A stretch of 64,000 nt of DNA, from positions 496,001 through 560,000 of the forward strand of contig NZ_CAKAKH010000001.1 of NCBI RefSeq assembly GCF_916618885.1. The letters are read 5' to 3'. The notes beneath the pieces were generated by a model. The model was not told the DNA's origin. It was given only the letters and a program-made list of their open reading frames with translations, and ran no database searches. Position numbers and translations under genes: made by a program. Every line of letters begins with the position of its first letter. The first letter of the stretch is position 1. The DNA is from Marinilactibacillus sp. Marseille-P9653 (GTDB lineage: Bacteria; Bacillota; Bacilli; Lactobacillales; Carnobacteriaceae_A). Below are positions 48,167 through 56,619 of the stretch, one piece after another.

Positions 48167-48436
48167 GAAGAATGCCATATATAAATGAATGGATGAGCCA
48201 ATCGCTCCTCCAATCACAAAGTACATAATCATTTGAATAGGAACAAACCATTTAATTTCCGTTAGGTCCGTTTTATTCTCCGTGGAGACTCTTGAAAGAA
48301 AAAAGTACCCGATACCGACAGTGATTCCAAGCAGTGGCAACATCATTTGAACTTGTTGCGGACGCCATAATCCAAACGATACCCCTATGACAAATCCCAA
48401 TAGCTGTAGTAATCTACGACTTTTTTTAGAAATCAT
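48164..48436 (-). CDS. small membrane protein (hypothetical)
   Basis: A 90-residue protein with three hydrophobic stretches (about 10-23, 32-48 and 66-88) separated by a short charged loop (SRVSTENKTDLTEIKW). No family recognised. The start is the ATG at 48436, 7 bp after GAGGAGG; the TTG at 48442 is too close. Single gene, divergent from the PadR operon. Confidence 0.65.
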   Translation of the reverse strand: MISKKSRRLLQLLGFVIGVSFGLWRPQQVQMMLPLLGITVGIGYFFLSRVSTENKTDLTEIKWFVPIQMIMYFVIGGAIGSSIHLYMAFF

Positions 48437-48533
48437 AACCAAACCTCCTCTATTTCAATATGCCCACAAATTGTATCACATAACGAAATAGAATAAAGGT
48501 ATAAAAAAATAAAGATAAAAGGCTTGTAATCCT

Positions 48534-48554
48534 ATACTGTGTAATATATAGTAT
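48534..48554. promoter_or_regulatory. candidate PadR operator
   Basis: ATACT-N11-AGTAT inverted repeat in the promoter region just before the padR-like gene, the position expected for autorepression. Assigned by position and symmetry only. Confidence 0.45.
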
Positions 48555-48575
48555 TGTGTATAAGGAGGTGTCGAG

Positions 48576-48893
48576 TTGGACACGCAGTTAAAAAAAGGAT
48601 TAATTGAATATTACATCTTAGCAAATTTGAATTATGGAGATTCTTACGGGTACGAAATTGTAAAGACCGTTTCTTCTCACTTACCAATCACCGAGTCCAC
48701 CTTATATCCTATTTTAAAAAGGTTGGAAAGCCAGGGGAAGGTGACTACTTATTCCAATGCACATAACGGGCGACTGAGAAAATACTATCAGATCCAACCA
48801 GAAGGACTCAAAAGTATTCAGGGATTCTTAGATTCTTGGGAGAAAGTTCAAGCGATACATGAATATATTAAAAGGAGTGTAGAAGATGAATAG
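48576..48893 (+). CDS. PadR family transcriptional regulator
   Basis: A 105-residue winged-helix repressor (LIEYYILANLNYGDSYGYEI, then ITESTLYPILKRLESQGKV and GRLRKYYQIQPEG), the short PadR-s2 type. It starts with TTG after AAGGAGGTG. It overlaps the DUF1700 gene by 8 bp, the standard pairing for this group, which often responds to envelope stress or antimicrobials. Confidence 0.92.
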   Translation: MDTQLKKGLIEYYILANLNYGDSYGYEIVKTVSSHLPITESTLYPILKRLESQGKVTTYSNAHNGRLRKYYQIQPEGLKSIQGFLDSWEKVQAIHEYIKRSVEDE

Positions 48894-49479
48894 AATTGAA
48901 TTTATCAAAACATTGAGCAGTCAGTTATCTTACATTATGAGACCAGAAGAAGTTCGAGAATTAGTGGATTATTATGATGAAATGATTCTTGATCTTATGG
49001 AAGAAGGCATGACAGAAGAGAAAGCAGTCAGTCAACTAGACACACCTGAACAAATCATTGATTCGGTTAAAGGAACACCTCTTGAGTGGAATTTGCCGAT
49101 ATCCAAGAAATTCAGTCCATACCTTGTGATTCTCCTGATTTTAGGATTTCCGCTCTGGGGTTCACTAGGATTGGCAGGAATTTTACTAGTATTCAGTCTC
49201 TACGTTGTGATTTGGTGTATTCCAGTTATAACTGGAGCTCTTGCCTTCGCAGGGGTCGCAGGTGGACTGGCGAGTACGATCTTAAGCCCATTAGCTTTAA
49301 TGGATGGATTTCATATAGGATTGACTCAGCTTGGAATTGGTTTGATGCTATTTGGAGCAGGCCTACTCATTACATTGATAACGATAAGCATTAGTAAACG
49401 GTTTGTTAGGTATAGTCAGAAAACAACAAACTACTTTAAAGAAAAAATCTTTCATCAAAGAGGTGCATTCAGTCTATGA
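48886..49479 (+). CDS. DUF1700 family membrane protein
   Basis: A 197-residue protein. The N-terminal HAAS-like helical domain (RIEFIKTLSSQLSYIMRPEE, YYDEMILDLMEEGMTEEKAV) is followed by three to four membrane helices (about 78-180). DUF1700 proteins are encoded with a PadR regulator and normally with a DUF4097 gene; here the third gene is reduced to a fragment. Function unknown. Confidence 0.9.
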   Translation: MNRIEFIKTLSSQLSYIMRPEEVRELVDYYDEMILDLMEEGMTEEKAVSQLDTPEQIIDSVKGTPLEWNLPISKKFSPYLVILLILGFPLWGSLGLAGILLVFSLYVVIWCIPVITGALAFAGVAGGLASTILSPLALMDGFHIGLTQLGIGLMLFGAGLLITLITISISKRFVRYSQKTTNYFKEKIFHQRGAFSL

Positions 49480-49725
49480 AAATCGGGAAAACTTTTTTAA
49501 CGAAACTAAGTGTCGCTTTTATGGTTATTGGTTTATGTATTTCTTTTATAGGGTATGCAATGAGTGGATTTGATACTGAAAACTATACAGACAACCAAAA
49601 TAGCTGGTACAGAGTCGTTCGCTTCGAATAAACGACTTGAAATCGTTGACAATAAAATAGAGGTAGGGTATTCTATAGACATCTTAAAAAAGATCGAGGT
49701 GTACTCTGGGCCAATGCGTAACTAA
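49476..49725 (+). pseudogene. remnant of a DUF4097-type gene
   Basis: An ATG overlapping the DUF1700 stop opens a 51-residue frame (to 49631) with a signal or membrane segment (FMVIGLCISFIGYAMSGF) and then NSWYRVVRFE before a stop. One frame over, the sequence continues RLEIVDNKIEVGYSIDILKK and ends at 49725. Position and N terminus fit the usual third gene of PadR-DUF1700 operons, DUF4097, which would be about 250-350 residues. Most of the beta-helix part is missing, so it is either a relic or a genuine small protein; I favour relic. The ABC-F promoter lies within it. Confidence 0.5.
49646..49674 (+). promoter_or_regulatory. promoter of the ABC-F resistance-type gene
   Basis: A perfect -35 TTGACA (49646-49651), a 17-bp spacer and a -10 TATTCT (49669-49674). 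It implies a leader of about 300 nt before the ABC-F start. Confidence 0.75.
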
Positions 49726-49780
49726 TCCTATAACAAATCAATAAGACAAAAATTAGGTTCTTCTAGAACTCTATTTAGTT

Positions 49781-49837
49781 ATGTCTTTATTAGATGGAAT
49801 GGGATCAGGCGATTGTGCATACAGAGGACCAGACTAA
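49781..49837 (+). CDS. candidate 18-residue leader ORF
   Basis: ATG to TAA encoding MSLLDGMGSGDCAYRGPD within the ABC-F leader. It spans the anti-terminator segment (49796-49804) and ends inside a hairpin. No clear ribosome site precedes it, and another short frame (49794-49847) overlaps. It is listed because ribosome stalling on such ORFs controls other antibiotic-responsive ABC-F genes. Confidence 0.3.
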   Translation: MSLLDGMGSGDCAYRGPD

Positions 49838-49860
49838 AAACAACTGATTGTTTTTAGTCT
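49831..49860 (+). promoter_or_regulatory. leader hairpin between anti-terminator and terminator
   Basis: Perfect 13-bp stem AGACTAAAAACAA / TTGTTTTTAGTCT with loop CTGA. It brings the 49796-49804 segment close to the terminator left arm. Confidence 0.8.
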
Positions 49861-49882
49861 TATAGATCTCTATCACAAATTC

Positions 49883-49922
49883 AAACCTCCCATTCCGCAA
49901 CAGTGGAATAGGAGGTTTTTTC
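49883..49922 (+). terminator. attenuator terminator before the ABC-F gene
   Basis: AAACCTCC-ATTCC / GGAAT-GGAGGTTT stem with an 8-nt loop and a T run, 58 bp before the ATG. Its left arm (TCCCATTCC, 49888-49896) is perfectly complementary to GGAATGGGA at 49796-49804, which could form an alternative anti-terminator. Confidence 0.88.
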
Positions 49923-49979
49923 ATGTTTCTTAAATCCTAATGACGATAATGAATGGATAAGAGAAAGGGCGAGATCAGC

Positions 49980-51530
49980 ATGGCTTGGATAGAAGCAAAT
50001 AAAATCACATACTCGATTAAAGATAGAACATTATTCAATATAGAAAACTTAAAAGTAGAACCAGGAGATAAAATAGGATTAGTCGGAAAAAATGGTAGTG
50101 GGAAAACGACCTTACTGAATATTTTAAAAGGAACGCTCCAACCGGAAACGGGTACGGTTAAACGCAATCAGAAGATCTCTTTTATTCCGCAATTAAAAGA
50201 ACCAACCGGAACAAAAAGTGGTGGAGAAATCACAGCCAGTGCAATCGTTACAAGTCTGAATGAAAAGTCCGGCGTGCTCTTGGCGGATGAACCTACGACG
50301 CATCTCGATATTGAACATGTGGAATGGTTAGAAAAAGAAATCAAGGCTTATAAAGGAGCCTATATCATTATTTCTCATGATCGTGACTTTTTAGATCATA
50401 CATGTACTAAAGTATGGGAGCTCAGTCATGAAAAAATCACGGAGTATACAGGAAACTATTCAGATTACGAAGCACTGAAACAAAGTGAACTAGAACGTAA
50501 ACAAGTGTCTTACGATTCCTATAAGAAAAAGGAAAAACAGTTAACAGAAGCTTTGGAAAGTAAAAAGGATAAAGCAGACCGTATAACAGATGAATCTAGC
50601 CATTTTTATTTCAGAAAAAAGGCGCAAAAACTCTATAAATCTGCTAAATCTATGGAAAAAAGAATCGAACAACTAAAAACTGTAGAAAGACCAGAAGAAC
50701 AAGAATTGATCAAGATGAAGTTAACCAATGCTAGAGGATTCGTCAATAAAAAGATTATACGAGCGAACGAATTTGGATTGGCGTTTCCTCAAAAAGTTCT
50801 ATTTAAACCAACAAGTTTCTTTATTAAAGGCGGAGAAAAAGTCGCCATTGTGGGAACGAATGGTAGTGGAAAAACAACGTTATTGAATAGTATTCTATCT
50901 GAAGCGGAAGGCATTAAACGATCAGAAGCGATGAAGCCTGGTTATTTTGCTCAAAATCTTAGTGTCTTAAAAGAGCAGAAGACTATTTTAGAGAATGTAC
51001 AAGAAGGTTCTTTACAGACAGAAACTCTGATTCGAATCGTTTTGGCACAATTGCTGTTCAAAAACGATGATGTTCATAAGCCAATTCACGTACTGAGTGG
51101 TGGAGAGCGCGTCAAAGTAGCGCTAGCCAAGTTGATTGTTGGAGATTACAATACCTTGATACTAGATGAACCAACAAACTTTTTAGATACGCAGGCAATT
51201 GAAGCGCTGGAAGCTTTACTGGCAGAATATGAGGGGAGTATTTTATTCGTGTCCCATGACCGAAGGTTTATGAATAAAATCGCTGAGCGGTTATTGATTA
51301 TCGAAAATCAGTCTCTCAAAGTGTTTGAAGGCAGTTATGACGTCTTCAAACAATTGAAAGAACAGAGAGGGCCGGATGCATACGGAGAAGAAAAATTGCG
51401 TCTAGAAAATGAAATCGTGACGGTGTTAAGTCAGTTGAGCATCGAATCAACAACAGAACTAGAAAACCAATTTCAAGAATTACTGAAAACGAAAAAGCGA
51501 TTAATTGAACAATTGAATCAAGAAAAGTAG
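49980..51530 (+). CDS. ABC-F ribosomal protection-type ATPase (Vga/Lsa/VmlR-like)
   Basis: A 516-residue protein with two ABC domains (Walker A GKNGSGKTT and GTNGSGKTT) and no membrane span. The first signature is the variant KSGGE, the second LSGGERVKVALA, as in resistance-type ABC-F proteins of the Vga and VmlR group; the linker between domains (about 175-265) is long and charged and would reach the peptidyl-transferase centre. Such proteins displace lincosamides, streptogramin A or pleuromutilins. Start at the ATG at 49980 after AAGGGCGAG; an in-frame ATG at 49953 has no ribosome site. Drug range cannot be told from sequence. Confidence 0.85.
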   Translation: MAWIEANKITYSIKDRTLFNIENLKVEPGDKIGLVGKNGSGKTTLLNILKGTLQPETGTVKRNQKISFIPQLKEPTGTKSGGEITASAIVTSLNEKSGVLLADEPTTHLDIEHVEWLEKEIKAYKGAYIIISHDRDFLDHTCTKVWELSHEKITEYTGNYSDYEALKQSELERKQVSYDSYKKKEKQLTEALESKKDKADRITDESSHFYFRKKAQKLYKSAKSMEKRIEQLKTVERPEEQELIKMKLTNARGFVNKKIIRANEFGLAFPQKVLFKPTSFFIKGGEKVAIVGTNGSGKTTLLNSILSEAEGIKRSEAMKPGYFAQNLSVLKEQKTILENVQEGSLQTETLIRIVLAQLLFKNDDVHKPIHVLSGGERVKVALAKLIVGDYNTLILDEPTNFLDTQAIEALEALLAEYEGSILFVSHDRRFMNKIAERLLIIENQSLKVFEGSYDVFKQLKEQRGPDAYGEEKLRLENEIVTVLSQLSIESTTELENQFQELLKTKKRLIEQLNQEK

Positions 51531-51535
51531 AAACG

Positions 51536-51579
51536 AGCAAGCTTCTTCTCCAGCATAATAGGGAGAAGAAGCTTGCTTT
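51536..51579 (+). terminator. terminator after the ABC-F gene
   Basis: Perfect 16-bp arms AGCAAGCTTCTTCTCC / GGAGAAGAAGCTTGCT followed by TTTAGTTTT. Confidence 0.85.
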
Positions 51580-51799
51580 AGTTTTGGAAAGTAAGGTATA
51601 GATGATATTATCTTGAAGCATTAGAATATGGTACACTTAATATGAAATACATTTTAATATGTAGAGACACGTTGCTAAAATCTCTTTAATTAAATAAGTT
51701 TTTGAGAAAATAGTAGCGATTTAGTCATTAAAAAATAGACTGGTTTTGCTAGTCAGTAACGACTAAAATCTTAAAGACAATCGAAAAGGAGCGGACTAG

Positions 51800-52462
51800 A
51801 TGCACAAGGAATACGAAACGGCTATGGAACTGATCGTTTGTATCACAATGCCGAACGAAGGGGACCATGTTATCAAGCTAGCAAATGAAGAGGGGGTACA
51901 AGGTGGTACTATATTTTATGGCGAAGGAACCTCTGGTAAAGGTATTTTAAAAACTTTAGGGTTGAATTCTATTAAGCGTGAAATTGTACTGATGGTAACT
52001 TCAGAAACAAAAGCTTCACGTGCTTTGAAACACATCGCAAAAGCAAAGGTTATGAAGAAAAAAAGTAATGGGATTGGATTTAGAGTATCTTTGAGTGATG
52101 TTTTAGGGATACATGAAAATATTGAAGAAAAACTAAATGATTTTGATGAGGAGACTAAAAAAATGCATCAAGCTATTTATGTAATTGTAAACAAAGGAGA
52201 AGCAGAAGATGTAATGGAGTATGCGCAAGATGCGGGCGCTCAAGGAGGAACAATCATCCAAGCGAGAGGCGCTGGCAATGCAGAATCTAGAACCGTCTTC
52301 CATATGGATATTGTTCCAGAAAAAGAAATTATTTTAATTATTGCTGAGAAAGAACACTCTCAGACGATTATTGATACCATTAGTGAAAAACTGCATATTG
52401 AAGAACCCAATAAAGGGATTTTATTTGTTACAGACTTAAATGAGACAATAGGACTTAATTAA
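51800..52462 (+). CDS. tandem PII-domain protein
   Basis: A 220-residue protein made of two PII-like (GlnB-fold) units. Unit 1 (about 8-100) has LIVCITMPNEGDHVIKLANE and GVQGGTIFYGEGT; unit 2 (about 122-218) has AIYVIVNKGEAEDVMEYAQD and GAQGGTIIQARGAG. The repeated GxQGGTI loop aligns in both. The gene is 27 bp upstream of a DUF1538 membrane protein gene, a pairing that suggests it senses a nucleotide or anion and regulates that protein. KEIILIIAEKE in unit 2 is the usual beta strand. Confidence 0.85.
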   Translation: MHKEYETAMELIVCITMPNEGDHVIKLANEEGVQGGTIFYGEGTSGKGILKTLGLNSIKREIVLMVTSETKASRALKHIAKAKVMKKKSNGIGFRVSLSDVLGIHENIEEKLNDFDEETKKMHQAIYVIVNKGEAEDVMEYAQDAGAQGGTIIQARGAGNAESRTVFHMDIVPEKEIILIIAEKEHSQTIIDTISEKLHIEEPNKGILFVTDLNETIGLN

Positions 52463-52489
52463 TCGAACTGAAAGGAGGTCTTTATTTAA

Positions 52490-53977
52490 GTGAATATTCT
52501 TAAAGAAAAATTCTTAGAAGTTATTCGCGCTGTTACACCAATCGTTGTTTTAGTGCTCATTATCCACTTCTTATTTGTTCCATTGCCGACAAGCTCTCTG
52601 ATAGGATTCCTATTCGGTGCAATCGTCATTGTGATTGGACTTGCAATCTTCCTTATGGGAATTGATATTGCACTCGAGCCTATAGGATCTCATATGGGTA
52701 AAGGGATAGCAAGGTCTAACAAGATCATCGTAGTGGTCATTGTTGGATTACTACTTGGATTCTTTATCTCTTCTGCAGAACCTAGTTTGACGGTATTAGG
52801 AAACCAAATTGGATTAGTAACAGGGGGAGATATTACTAGTTCCTTTATCGTTATTGTAGTGTCTTTAGGTATCGCGGTTATGGTTGTTGTTGGTCTGCTC
52901 AGGGTGGTTTATAGTTTGTCTATTATTCCTATTCTAACAATTGCTTATGGTTTGATCTTGTTACTTTCATTCTTTACCTCAACAGAGTTTTTATCAATTT
53001 CTTTCGATGCATCTGGAGCAACTACTGGTTCCATTACTGTTCCATTCCTACTCGCATTATCAACAGGTATTGCTTCTTTGAAAAAAAGTAGTAAAAATTC
53101 CGGTGAGGATAGTTTTGGACTCGTAGCGATTGCTTCTACAGGTGCCATTCTTTCAGTTATGATCGTGAACGTCTTTTCACCTACAGAAGAACTATCTGGT
53201 TCTTTAGATATTGTGATGGGAACAGAAAATGGCTTTTTCCTCGATTTAATTAGAGAAATTTTCAATCAAATTGGAGAAGTGATCGTAGCAATATTGCCAA
53301 TTGTCATCCTATTCGGTCTGTATCAAATAATTTGGCTCAAGCTACCTAAAAGAAAGTTAAATAAAATCTTGATTGGTGTATTGTATGTCTTTATTGGACT
53401 CGTACTATTCCTTTCAGGGGTAAATGCTGGATTTATGAATGTAGGAAGCTTAATTGGATACACATTAGCGGCTCAAGAGTCTTACGGACTACTATTTATA
53501 TTAGGATTTTCGCTTGGTTTCTTATCAATCCTAGCAGAGCCAGCAGTAAGCGTACTGACAAAACAGATTGGGGCTGTAACTTCTGGAGCAATCAAGCCAG
53601 TAGCAGTACTATCGACCTTATCTATTGGTGTAGGTTTAGCTATTCTACTTTCTACTATGAGACTGGTTATATTTGATTTAGAACTTTGGCATATTCTACT
53701 TCCAGGATACCTACTAGCTATTTTTCTCAGTTATGTCGTTCCTAAACGCTTTGTCGGGATGGCATTTGACGCAGGAGGCGTTGCATCAGGTCCCATGACG
53801 GCGACCTTCATACTAGCTTTTATACAAGGAGCTGCGGAAGCTATTCCCCACGCTAGTGTCTTGATTGATGGATTTGGTATGATTGCATTAGTTGCCTTAA
53901 TGCCCATCCTCAGTTTACAGATCTTTGGATTGATTTATCATTTGAAAGCAAAACAAACTCAAAAAAGTGTGAACTAA
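52490..53977 (+). CDS. DUF1538 membrane protein
   Basis: A 495-residue polytopic protein with about 12-14 hydrophobic segments arranged as two homologous halves: SFDASGATTGSITVPFLLAL in the first half recurs as AFDAGGVASGPMTATFILAF in the second, and SSAEPSLTVLGNQIG as LAEPAVSVLTKQIGA. It starts with GTG after AAAGGAGG. The family has no proven function; internal duplication and paired acidic and small-residue motifs in membrane segments suggest transport, and the adjacent tandem PII protein supports regulated transport. Confidence 0.88.
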   Translation: MNILKEKFLEVIRAVTPIVVLVLIIHFLFVPLPTSSLIGFLFGAIVIVIGLAIFLMGIDIALEPIGSHMGKGIARSNKIIVVVIVGLLLGFFISSAEPSLTVLGNQIGLVTGGDITSSFIVIVVSLGIAVMVVVGLLRVVYSLSIIPILTIAYGLILLLSFFTSTEFLSISFDASGATTGSITVPFLLALSTGIASLKKSSKNSGEDSFGLVAIASTGAILSVMIVNVFSPTEELSGSLDIVMGTENGFFLDLIREIFNQIGEVIVAILPIVILFGLYQIIWLKLPKRKLNKILIGVLYVFIGLVLFLSGVNAGFMNVGSLIGYTLAAQESYGLLFILGFSLGFLSILAEPAVSVLTKQIGAVTSGAIKPVAVLSTLSIGVGLAILLSTMRLVIFDLELWHILLPGYLLAIFLSYVVPKRFVGMAFDAGGVASGPMTATFILAFIQGAAEAIPHASVLIDGFGMIALVALMPILSLQIFGLIYHLKAKQTQKSVN

Positions 53978-53979
53978 AA

Positions 53980-54024
53980 AAATCCCTTTGTAAATCAACG
54001 AAAGTGTTGATCTACAAAGGGATT
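53980..54024. terminator. bidirectional terminator
   Basis: Near-perfect 20-bp arms AAATCCCTTTGTA-ATCAAC / GTTGAT-TACAAAGGGATTT between convergent DUF1538 and AbgT genes. Confidence 0.9.
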
Positions 54025-54038
54025 TAATTTTTAGCCTT

Positions 54039-55571
54039 TTATATTGTTGCTGGTGCTCCAGGTCCCAAAGGAAGTCCGAATATATACCAGATAACTAGTA
54101 ACATTGACCACGCAATCAAGAAAGAGATGGTGTAGTAAATCATCGTTGAAATGATGGTTCCAAGCCCACTCTTCTTGTCGTATCTTTGAGCAAAGACTAA
54201 GATCATAGCAAAATAACTCATTAATGGAGATACAACGTTTGTAGAAGAATCTGCAATACGGTAAGCCATCAATGTCATTTCAGGCGCAATATTCAAATTG
54301 AACATCATAGGTGCAAAAATCGGTGCCATGATAGCCCATTTGGCACTTGCAGATCCCATGAAGAGATTGATAAATGCAGTGAATAAGATAAAGGCTAGAA
54401 TCAGTGGCAAACCAACAAATCCGATATTTTCGAGTAAGTTCGCTCCGTTACTTGCAATGATTGAGCCAAGATTCGTATAAGCAAAGTAATTGATAAACTG
54501 AGCAGCGAAGAAGGCTAATACTAAGTATCCACCCATTGAGCTCATGGATTCAGACATCCCTTTAACAAAGTCATGAGATGACTTAATTTTACCTATTGTG
54601 ATTCCGTAAGCTAGACCCGGAAGAGCAAATAGTAGGAAAATCATAAATAATAGACCTGAAGATAAGAAGGCACTTAAAGTCATGTCACCGTTTGCGTCTA
54701 GAGCTCTAAGCGCAGCGTTTTGTGGGATCATGAGAAAGGCCATAATAGCTAGAAAAGCAAGTAAGGTGATCAAAGCATAAATGAGACCTTTGTTTTCTTG
54801 AGAAGATAATGGTTCTTGTGTAGGTTTATAATCTCCGTCGTAGACACCAAGTCGTGGTTCTACAAATTTGTCGGTAACGAAAGCTCCGACACCAGTCAAT
54901 ACGAAAGTAGAGACAAAGATGAAGTACCAGTTACCCGTTGTTTCAACTGAATAGTCAATATTAGCAGACGTTAATGCGTCATTTGTAATTCCTGCAAGTA
55001 GAGCATCTGTTGGTCCAAAGATTAGATTGGCAGAGAAACCTGCGGATACACCGGCAAAAGCGGCAGCTAAACCAGCAATTGGATGACGTCCAGCAGCAGC
55101 AAACATGATGGCACCTAATGGAACAACTACTACATAACCGGCATCGGAAGCGATATTTGAAATAATACCCGCAAAAACGACCATAGCAGTTAGTAACCAA
55201 GTAGGGACATTACTCAACAATTTCTTTAAAGCAGAAGAAATCAATCCAGTCCATTCTGCAACCCCAACACCAAGCATCGCTACAAGAACGGTACCCAATG
55301 GTGCGAATCCTGTAAAGTTAGAAACCGCACTGTTAAAAATATGTGCAATCCCGTCTTTATTCATTAGAGAGACAGCTTCTACAATACCAGGTTCTCCAGT
55401 TTCCGCGTCGATCATTGGCGCACTTAAACCTAAACGAACCGAAATTTCTGAAATAAATATAATACCAACAGCAAAAATAATGAAAATGACAACGGGATGA
55501 GGTAGTTTATTTCCAACACGCTCAACCATGCCAAGCAAACCTTTATTTGTGTTCTTTTCAGAATCACTCAT
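54039..55571 (-). CDS. AbgT family transporter
   Basis: A 510-residue membrane protein with about 11 hydrophobic segments. VERVGNKLPHPVVIFIIFAV at the N terminus, FAPLGTVLVAMLGVGVAEWTG and the late ADSSTNVVSPLMSYFAMILVF are the AbgT pattern (p-aminobenzoyl-glutamate uptake, or drug/sulfonamide efflux in MtrF-like members). AAGGAGG precedes the ATG. Without neighbouring abgAB-type peptidase genes, direction and substrate remain open. Confidence 0.92.
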   Translation of the reverse strand: MSDSEKNTNKGLLGMVERVGNKLPHPVVIFIIFAVGIIFISEISVRLGLSAPMIDAETGEPGIVEAVSLMNKDGIAHIFNSAVSNFTGFAPLGTVLVAMLGVGVAEWTGLISSALKKLLSNVPTWLLTAMVVFAGIISNIASDAGYVVVVPLGAIMFAAAGRHPIAGLAAAFAGVSAGFSANLIFGPTDALLAGITNDALTSANIDYSVETTGNWYFIFVSTFVLTGVGAFVTDKFVEPRLGVYDGDYKPTQEPLSSQENKGLIYALITLLAFLAIMAFLMIPQNAALRALDANGDMTLSAFLSSGLLFMIFLLFALPGLAYGITIGKIKSSHDFVKGMSESMSSMGGYLVLAFFAAQFINYFAYTNLGSIIASNGANLLENIGFVGLPLILAFILFTAFINLFMGSASAKWAIMAPIFAPMMFNLNIAPEMTLMAYRIADSSTNVVSPLMSYFAMILVFAQRYDKKSGLGTIISTMIYYTISFLIAWSMLLVIWYIFGLPLGPGAPATI

Positions 55572-55844
55572 TAATTTAAATCCTCCTTAGTTAATTGTAA
55601 ACGGATATCTAAATTAGAATAAACTCAAAATGATATCGTTACTCTATAGATTTTAATACAAATAGCAGAAAAATTTCAACATATTTTCATAATTAAAGTT
55701 ATATTTTTAAAATTTTCTTTTGGGTTTTCTAATATTTATGAATTGCCTGTCATTGTAAGCGTATAACATTTTAAATAGTGTTTTGTATAGGATAATCTGT
55801 GCTAAAATCATTAGTGTAGATTTAAAGGAAAGTGGGAAAACTCC

Positions 55845-56594
55845 ATGCCAGCAAGAAAATACCATAATACCAAAGAAATTAGTTATTATATGTGTGATCG
55901 CACGCATACACTAACACTCCCAATGCTCATCAATCTGATTTTAGAAGTTTCAGGAGAACAGTCAGATCAGCTTGGTATGGGAGAACATGTTATGGAAGAA
56001 ATGGGTTACTCGTGGATTATTTTACAATATGAGTTTCATATTTCGAAATTCCCCGAAAACAAAGAGACGATAGAAATCGAGACTTACGCAACGGAATACA
56101 ACAAATTATTTTGTTATCGAGATTTTATTGTACGGGATGACGAGGGAACAGAACTTATCAAAATTCACTCGACATTTGCTTTGTTTGATCGTGCTAATCG
56201 TAAAATGGCAAGAATACCAGAAGATATTGTTGAACCATTTGAGGCGGCGTTCACTAAAAAAGTGAAAAGAACGCCTAAGCCTGCTGAACTAGATGAAGAG
56301 ACAGCTCGTTCACAGCCTTTCCATGTCAGATATTTTGATATTGATACCAATCAGCATGTGAATAATTCAAAGTATTTGGATTGGACTTTGAATACTCTGG
56401 GCGGAGCATTTTTATCTGAACATAAAATGGTCTATGCAAATGTAAAATATGATAAAGAAGTACATGAAAATCAAATGATTCAGAGTTTAGTTAGTATTGA
56501 AAAAACAAAGGATAAAACCATTACTGCGCACAAGATTAGAACAGATGGTGTAGCAAACTGTAGTGCCAGTTTTGAATGGAAACTTCAATCCTAA
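55845..56594 (+). CDS. acyl-ACP thioesterase
   Basis: A 249-residue double hot-dog enzyme of the FatA/bacterial acyl-ACP thioesterase family, releasing free fatty acids from ACP. The second hot-dog holds the catalytic region HVRYFDIDTNQHVNNSKYLDW with the Asp, Asn and His expected. The first hot-dog is TLTLPMLINLILEVSGEQSD. Such genes are common in Lactobacillales. The next gene, scrR, starts about 25 bp after it, so transcription may read through. Confidence 0.92.
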   Translation: MPARKYHNTKEISYYMCDRTHTLTLPMLINLILEVSGEQSDQLGMGEHVMEEMGYSWIILQYEFHISKFPENKETIEIETYATEYNKLFCYRDFIVRDDEGTELIKIHSTFALFDRANRKMARIPEDIVEPFEAAFTKKVKRTPKPAELDEETARSQPFHVRYFDIDTNQHVNNSKYLDWTLNTLGGAFLSEHKMVYANVKYDKEVHENQMIQSLVSIEKTKDKTITAHKIRTDGVANCSASFEWKLQS

Positions 56595-56619
56595 ACCTTT
56601 TTAGAAAGTAGTGGGTTCA

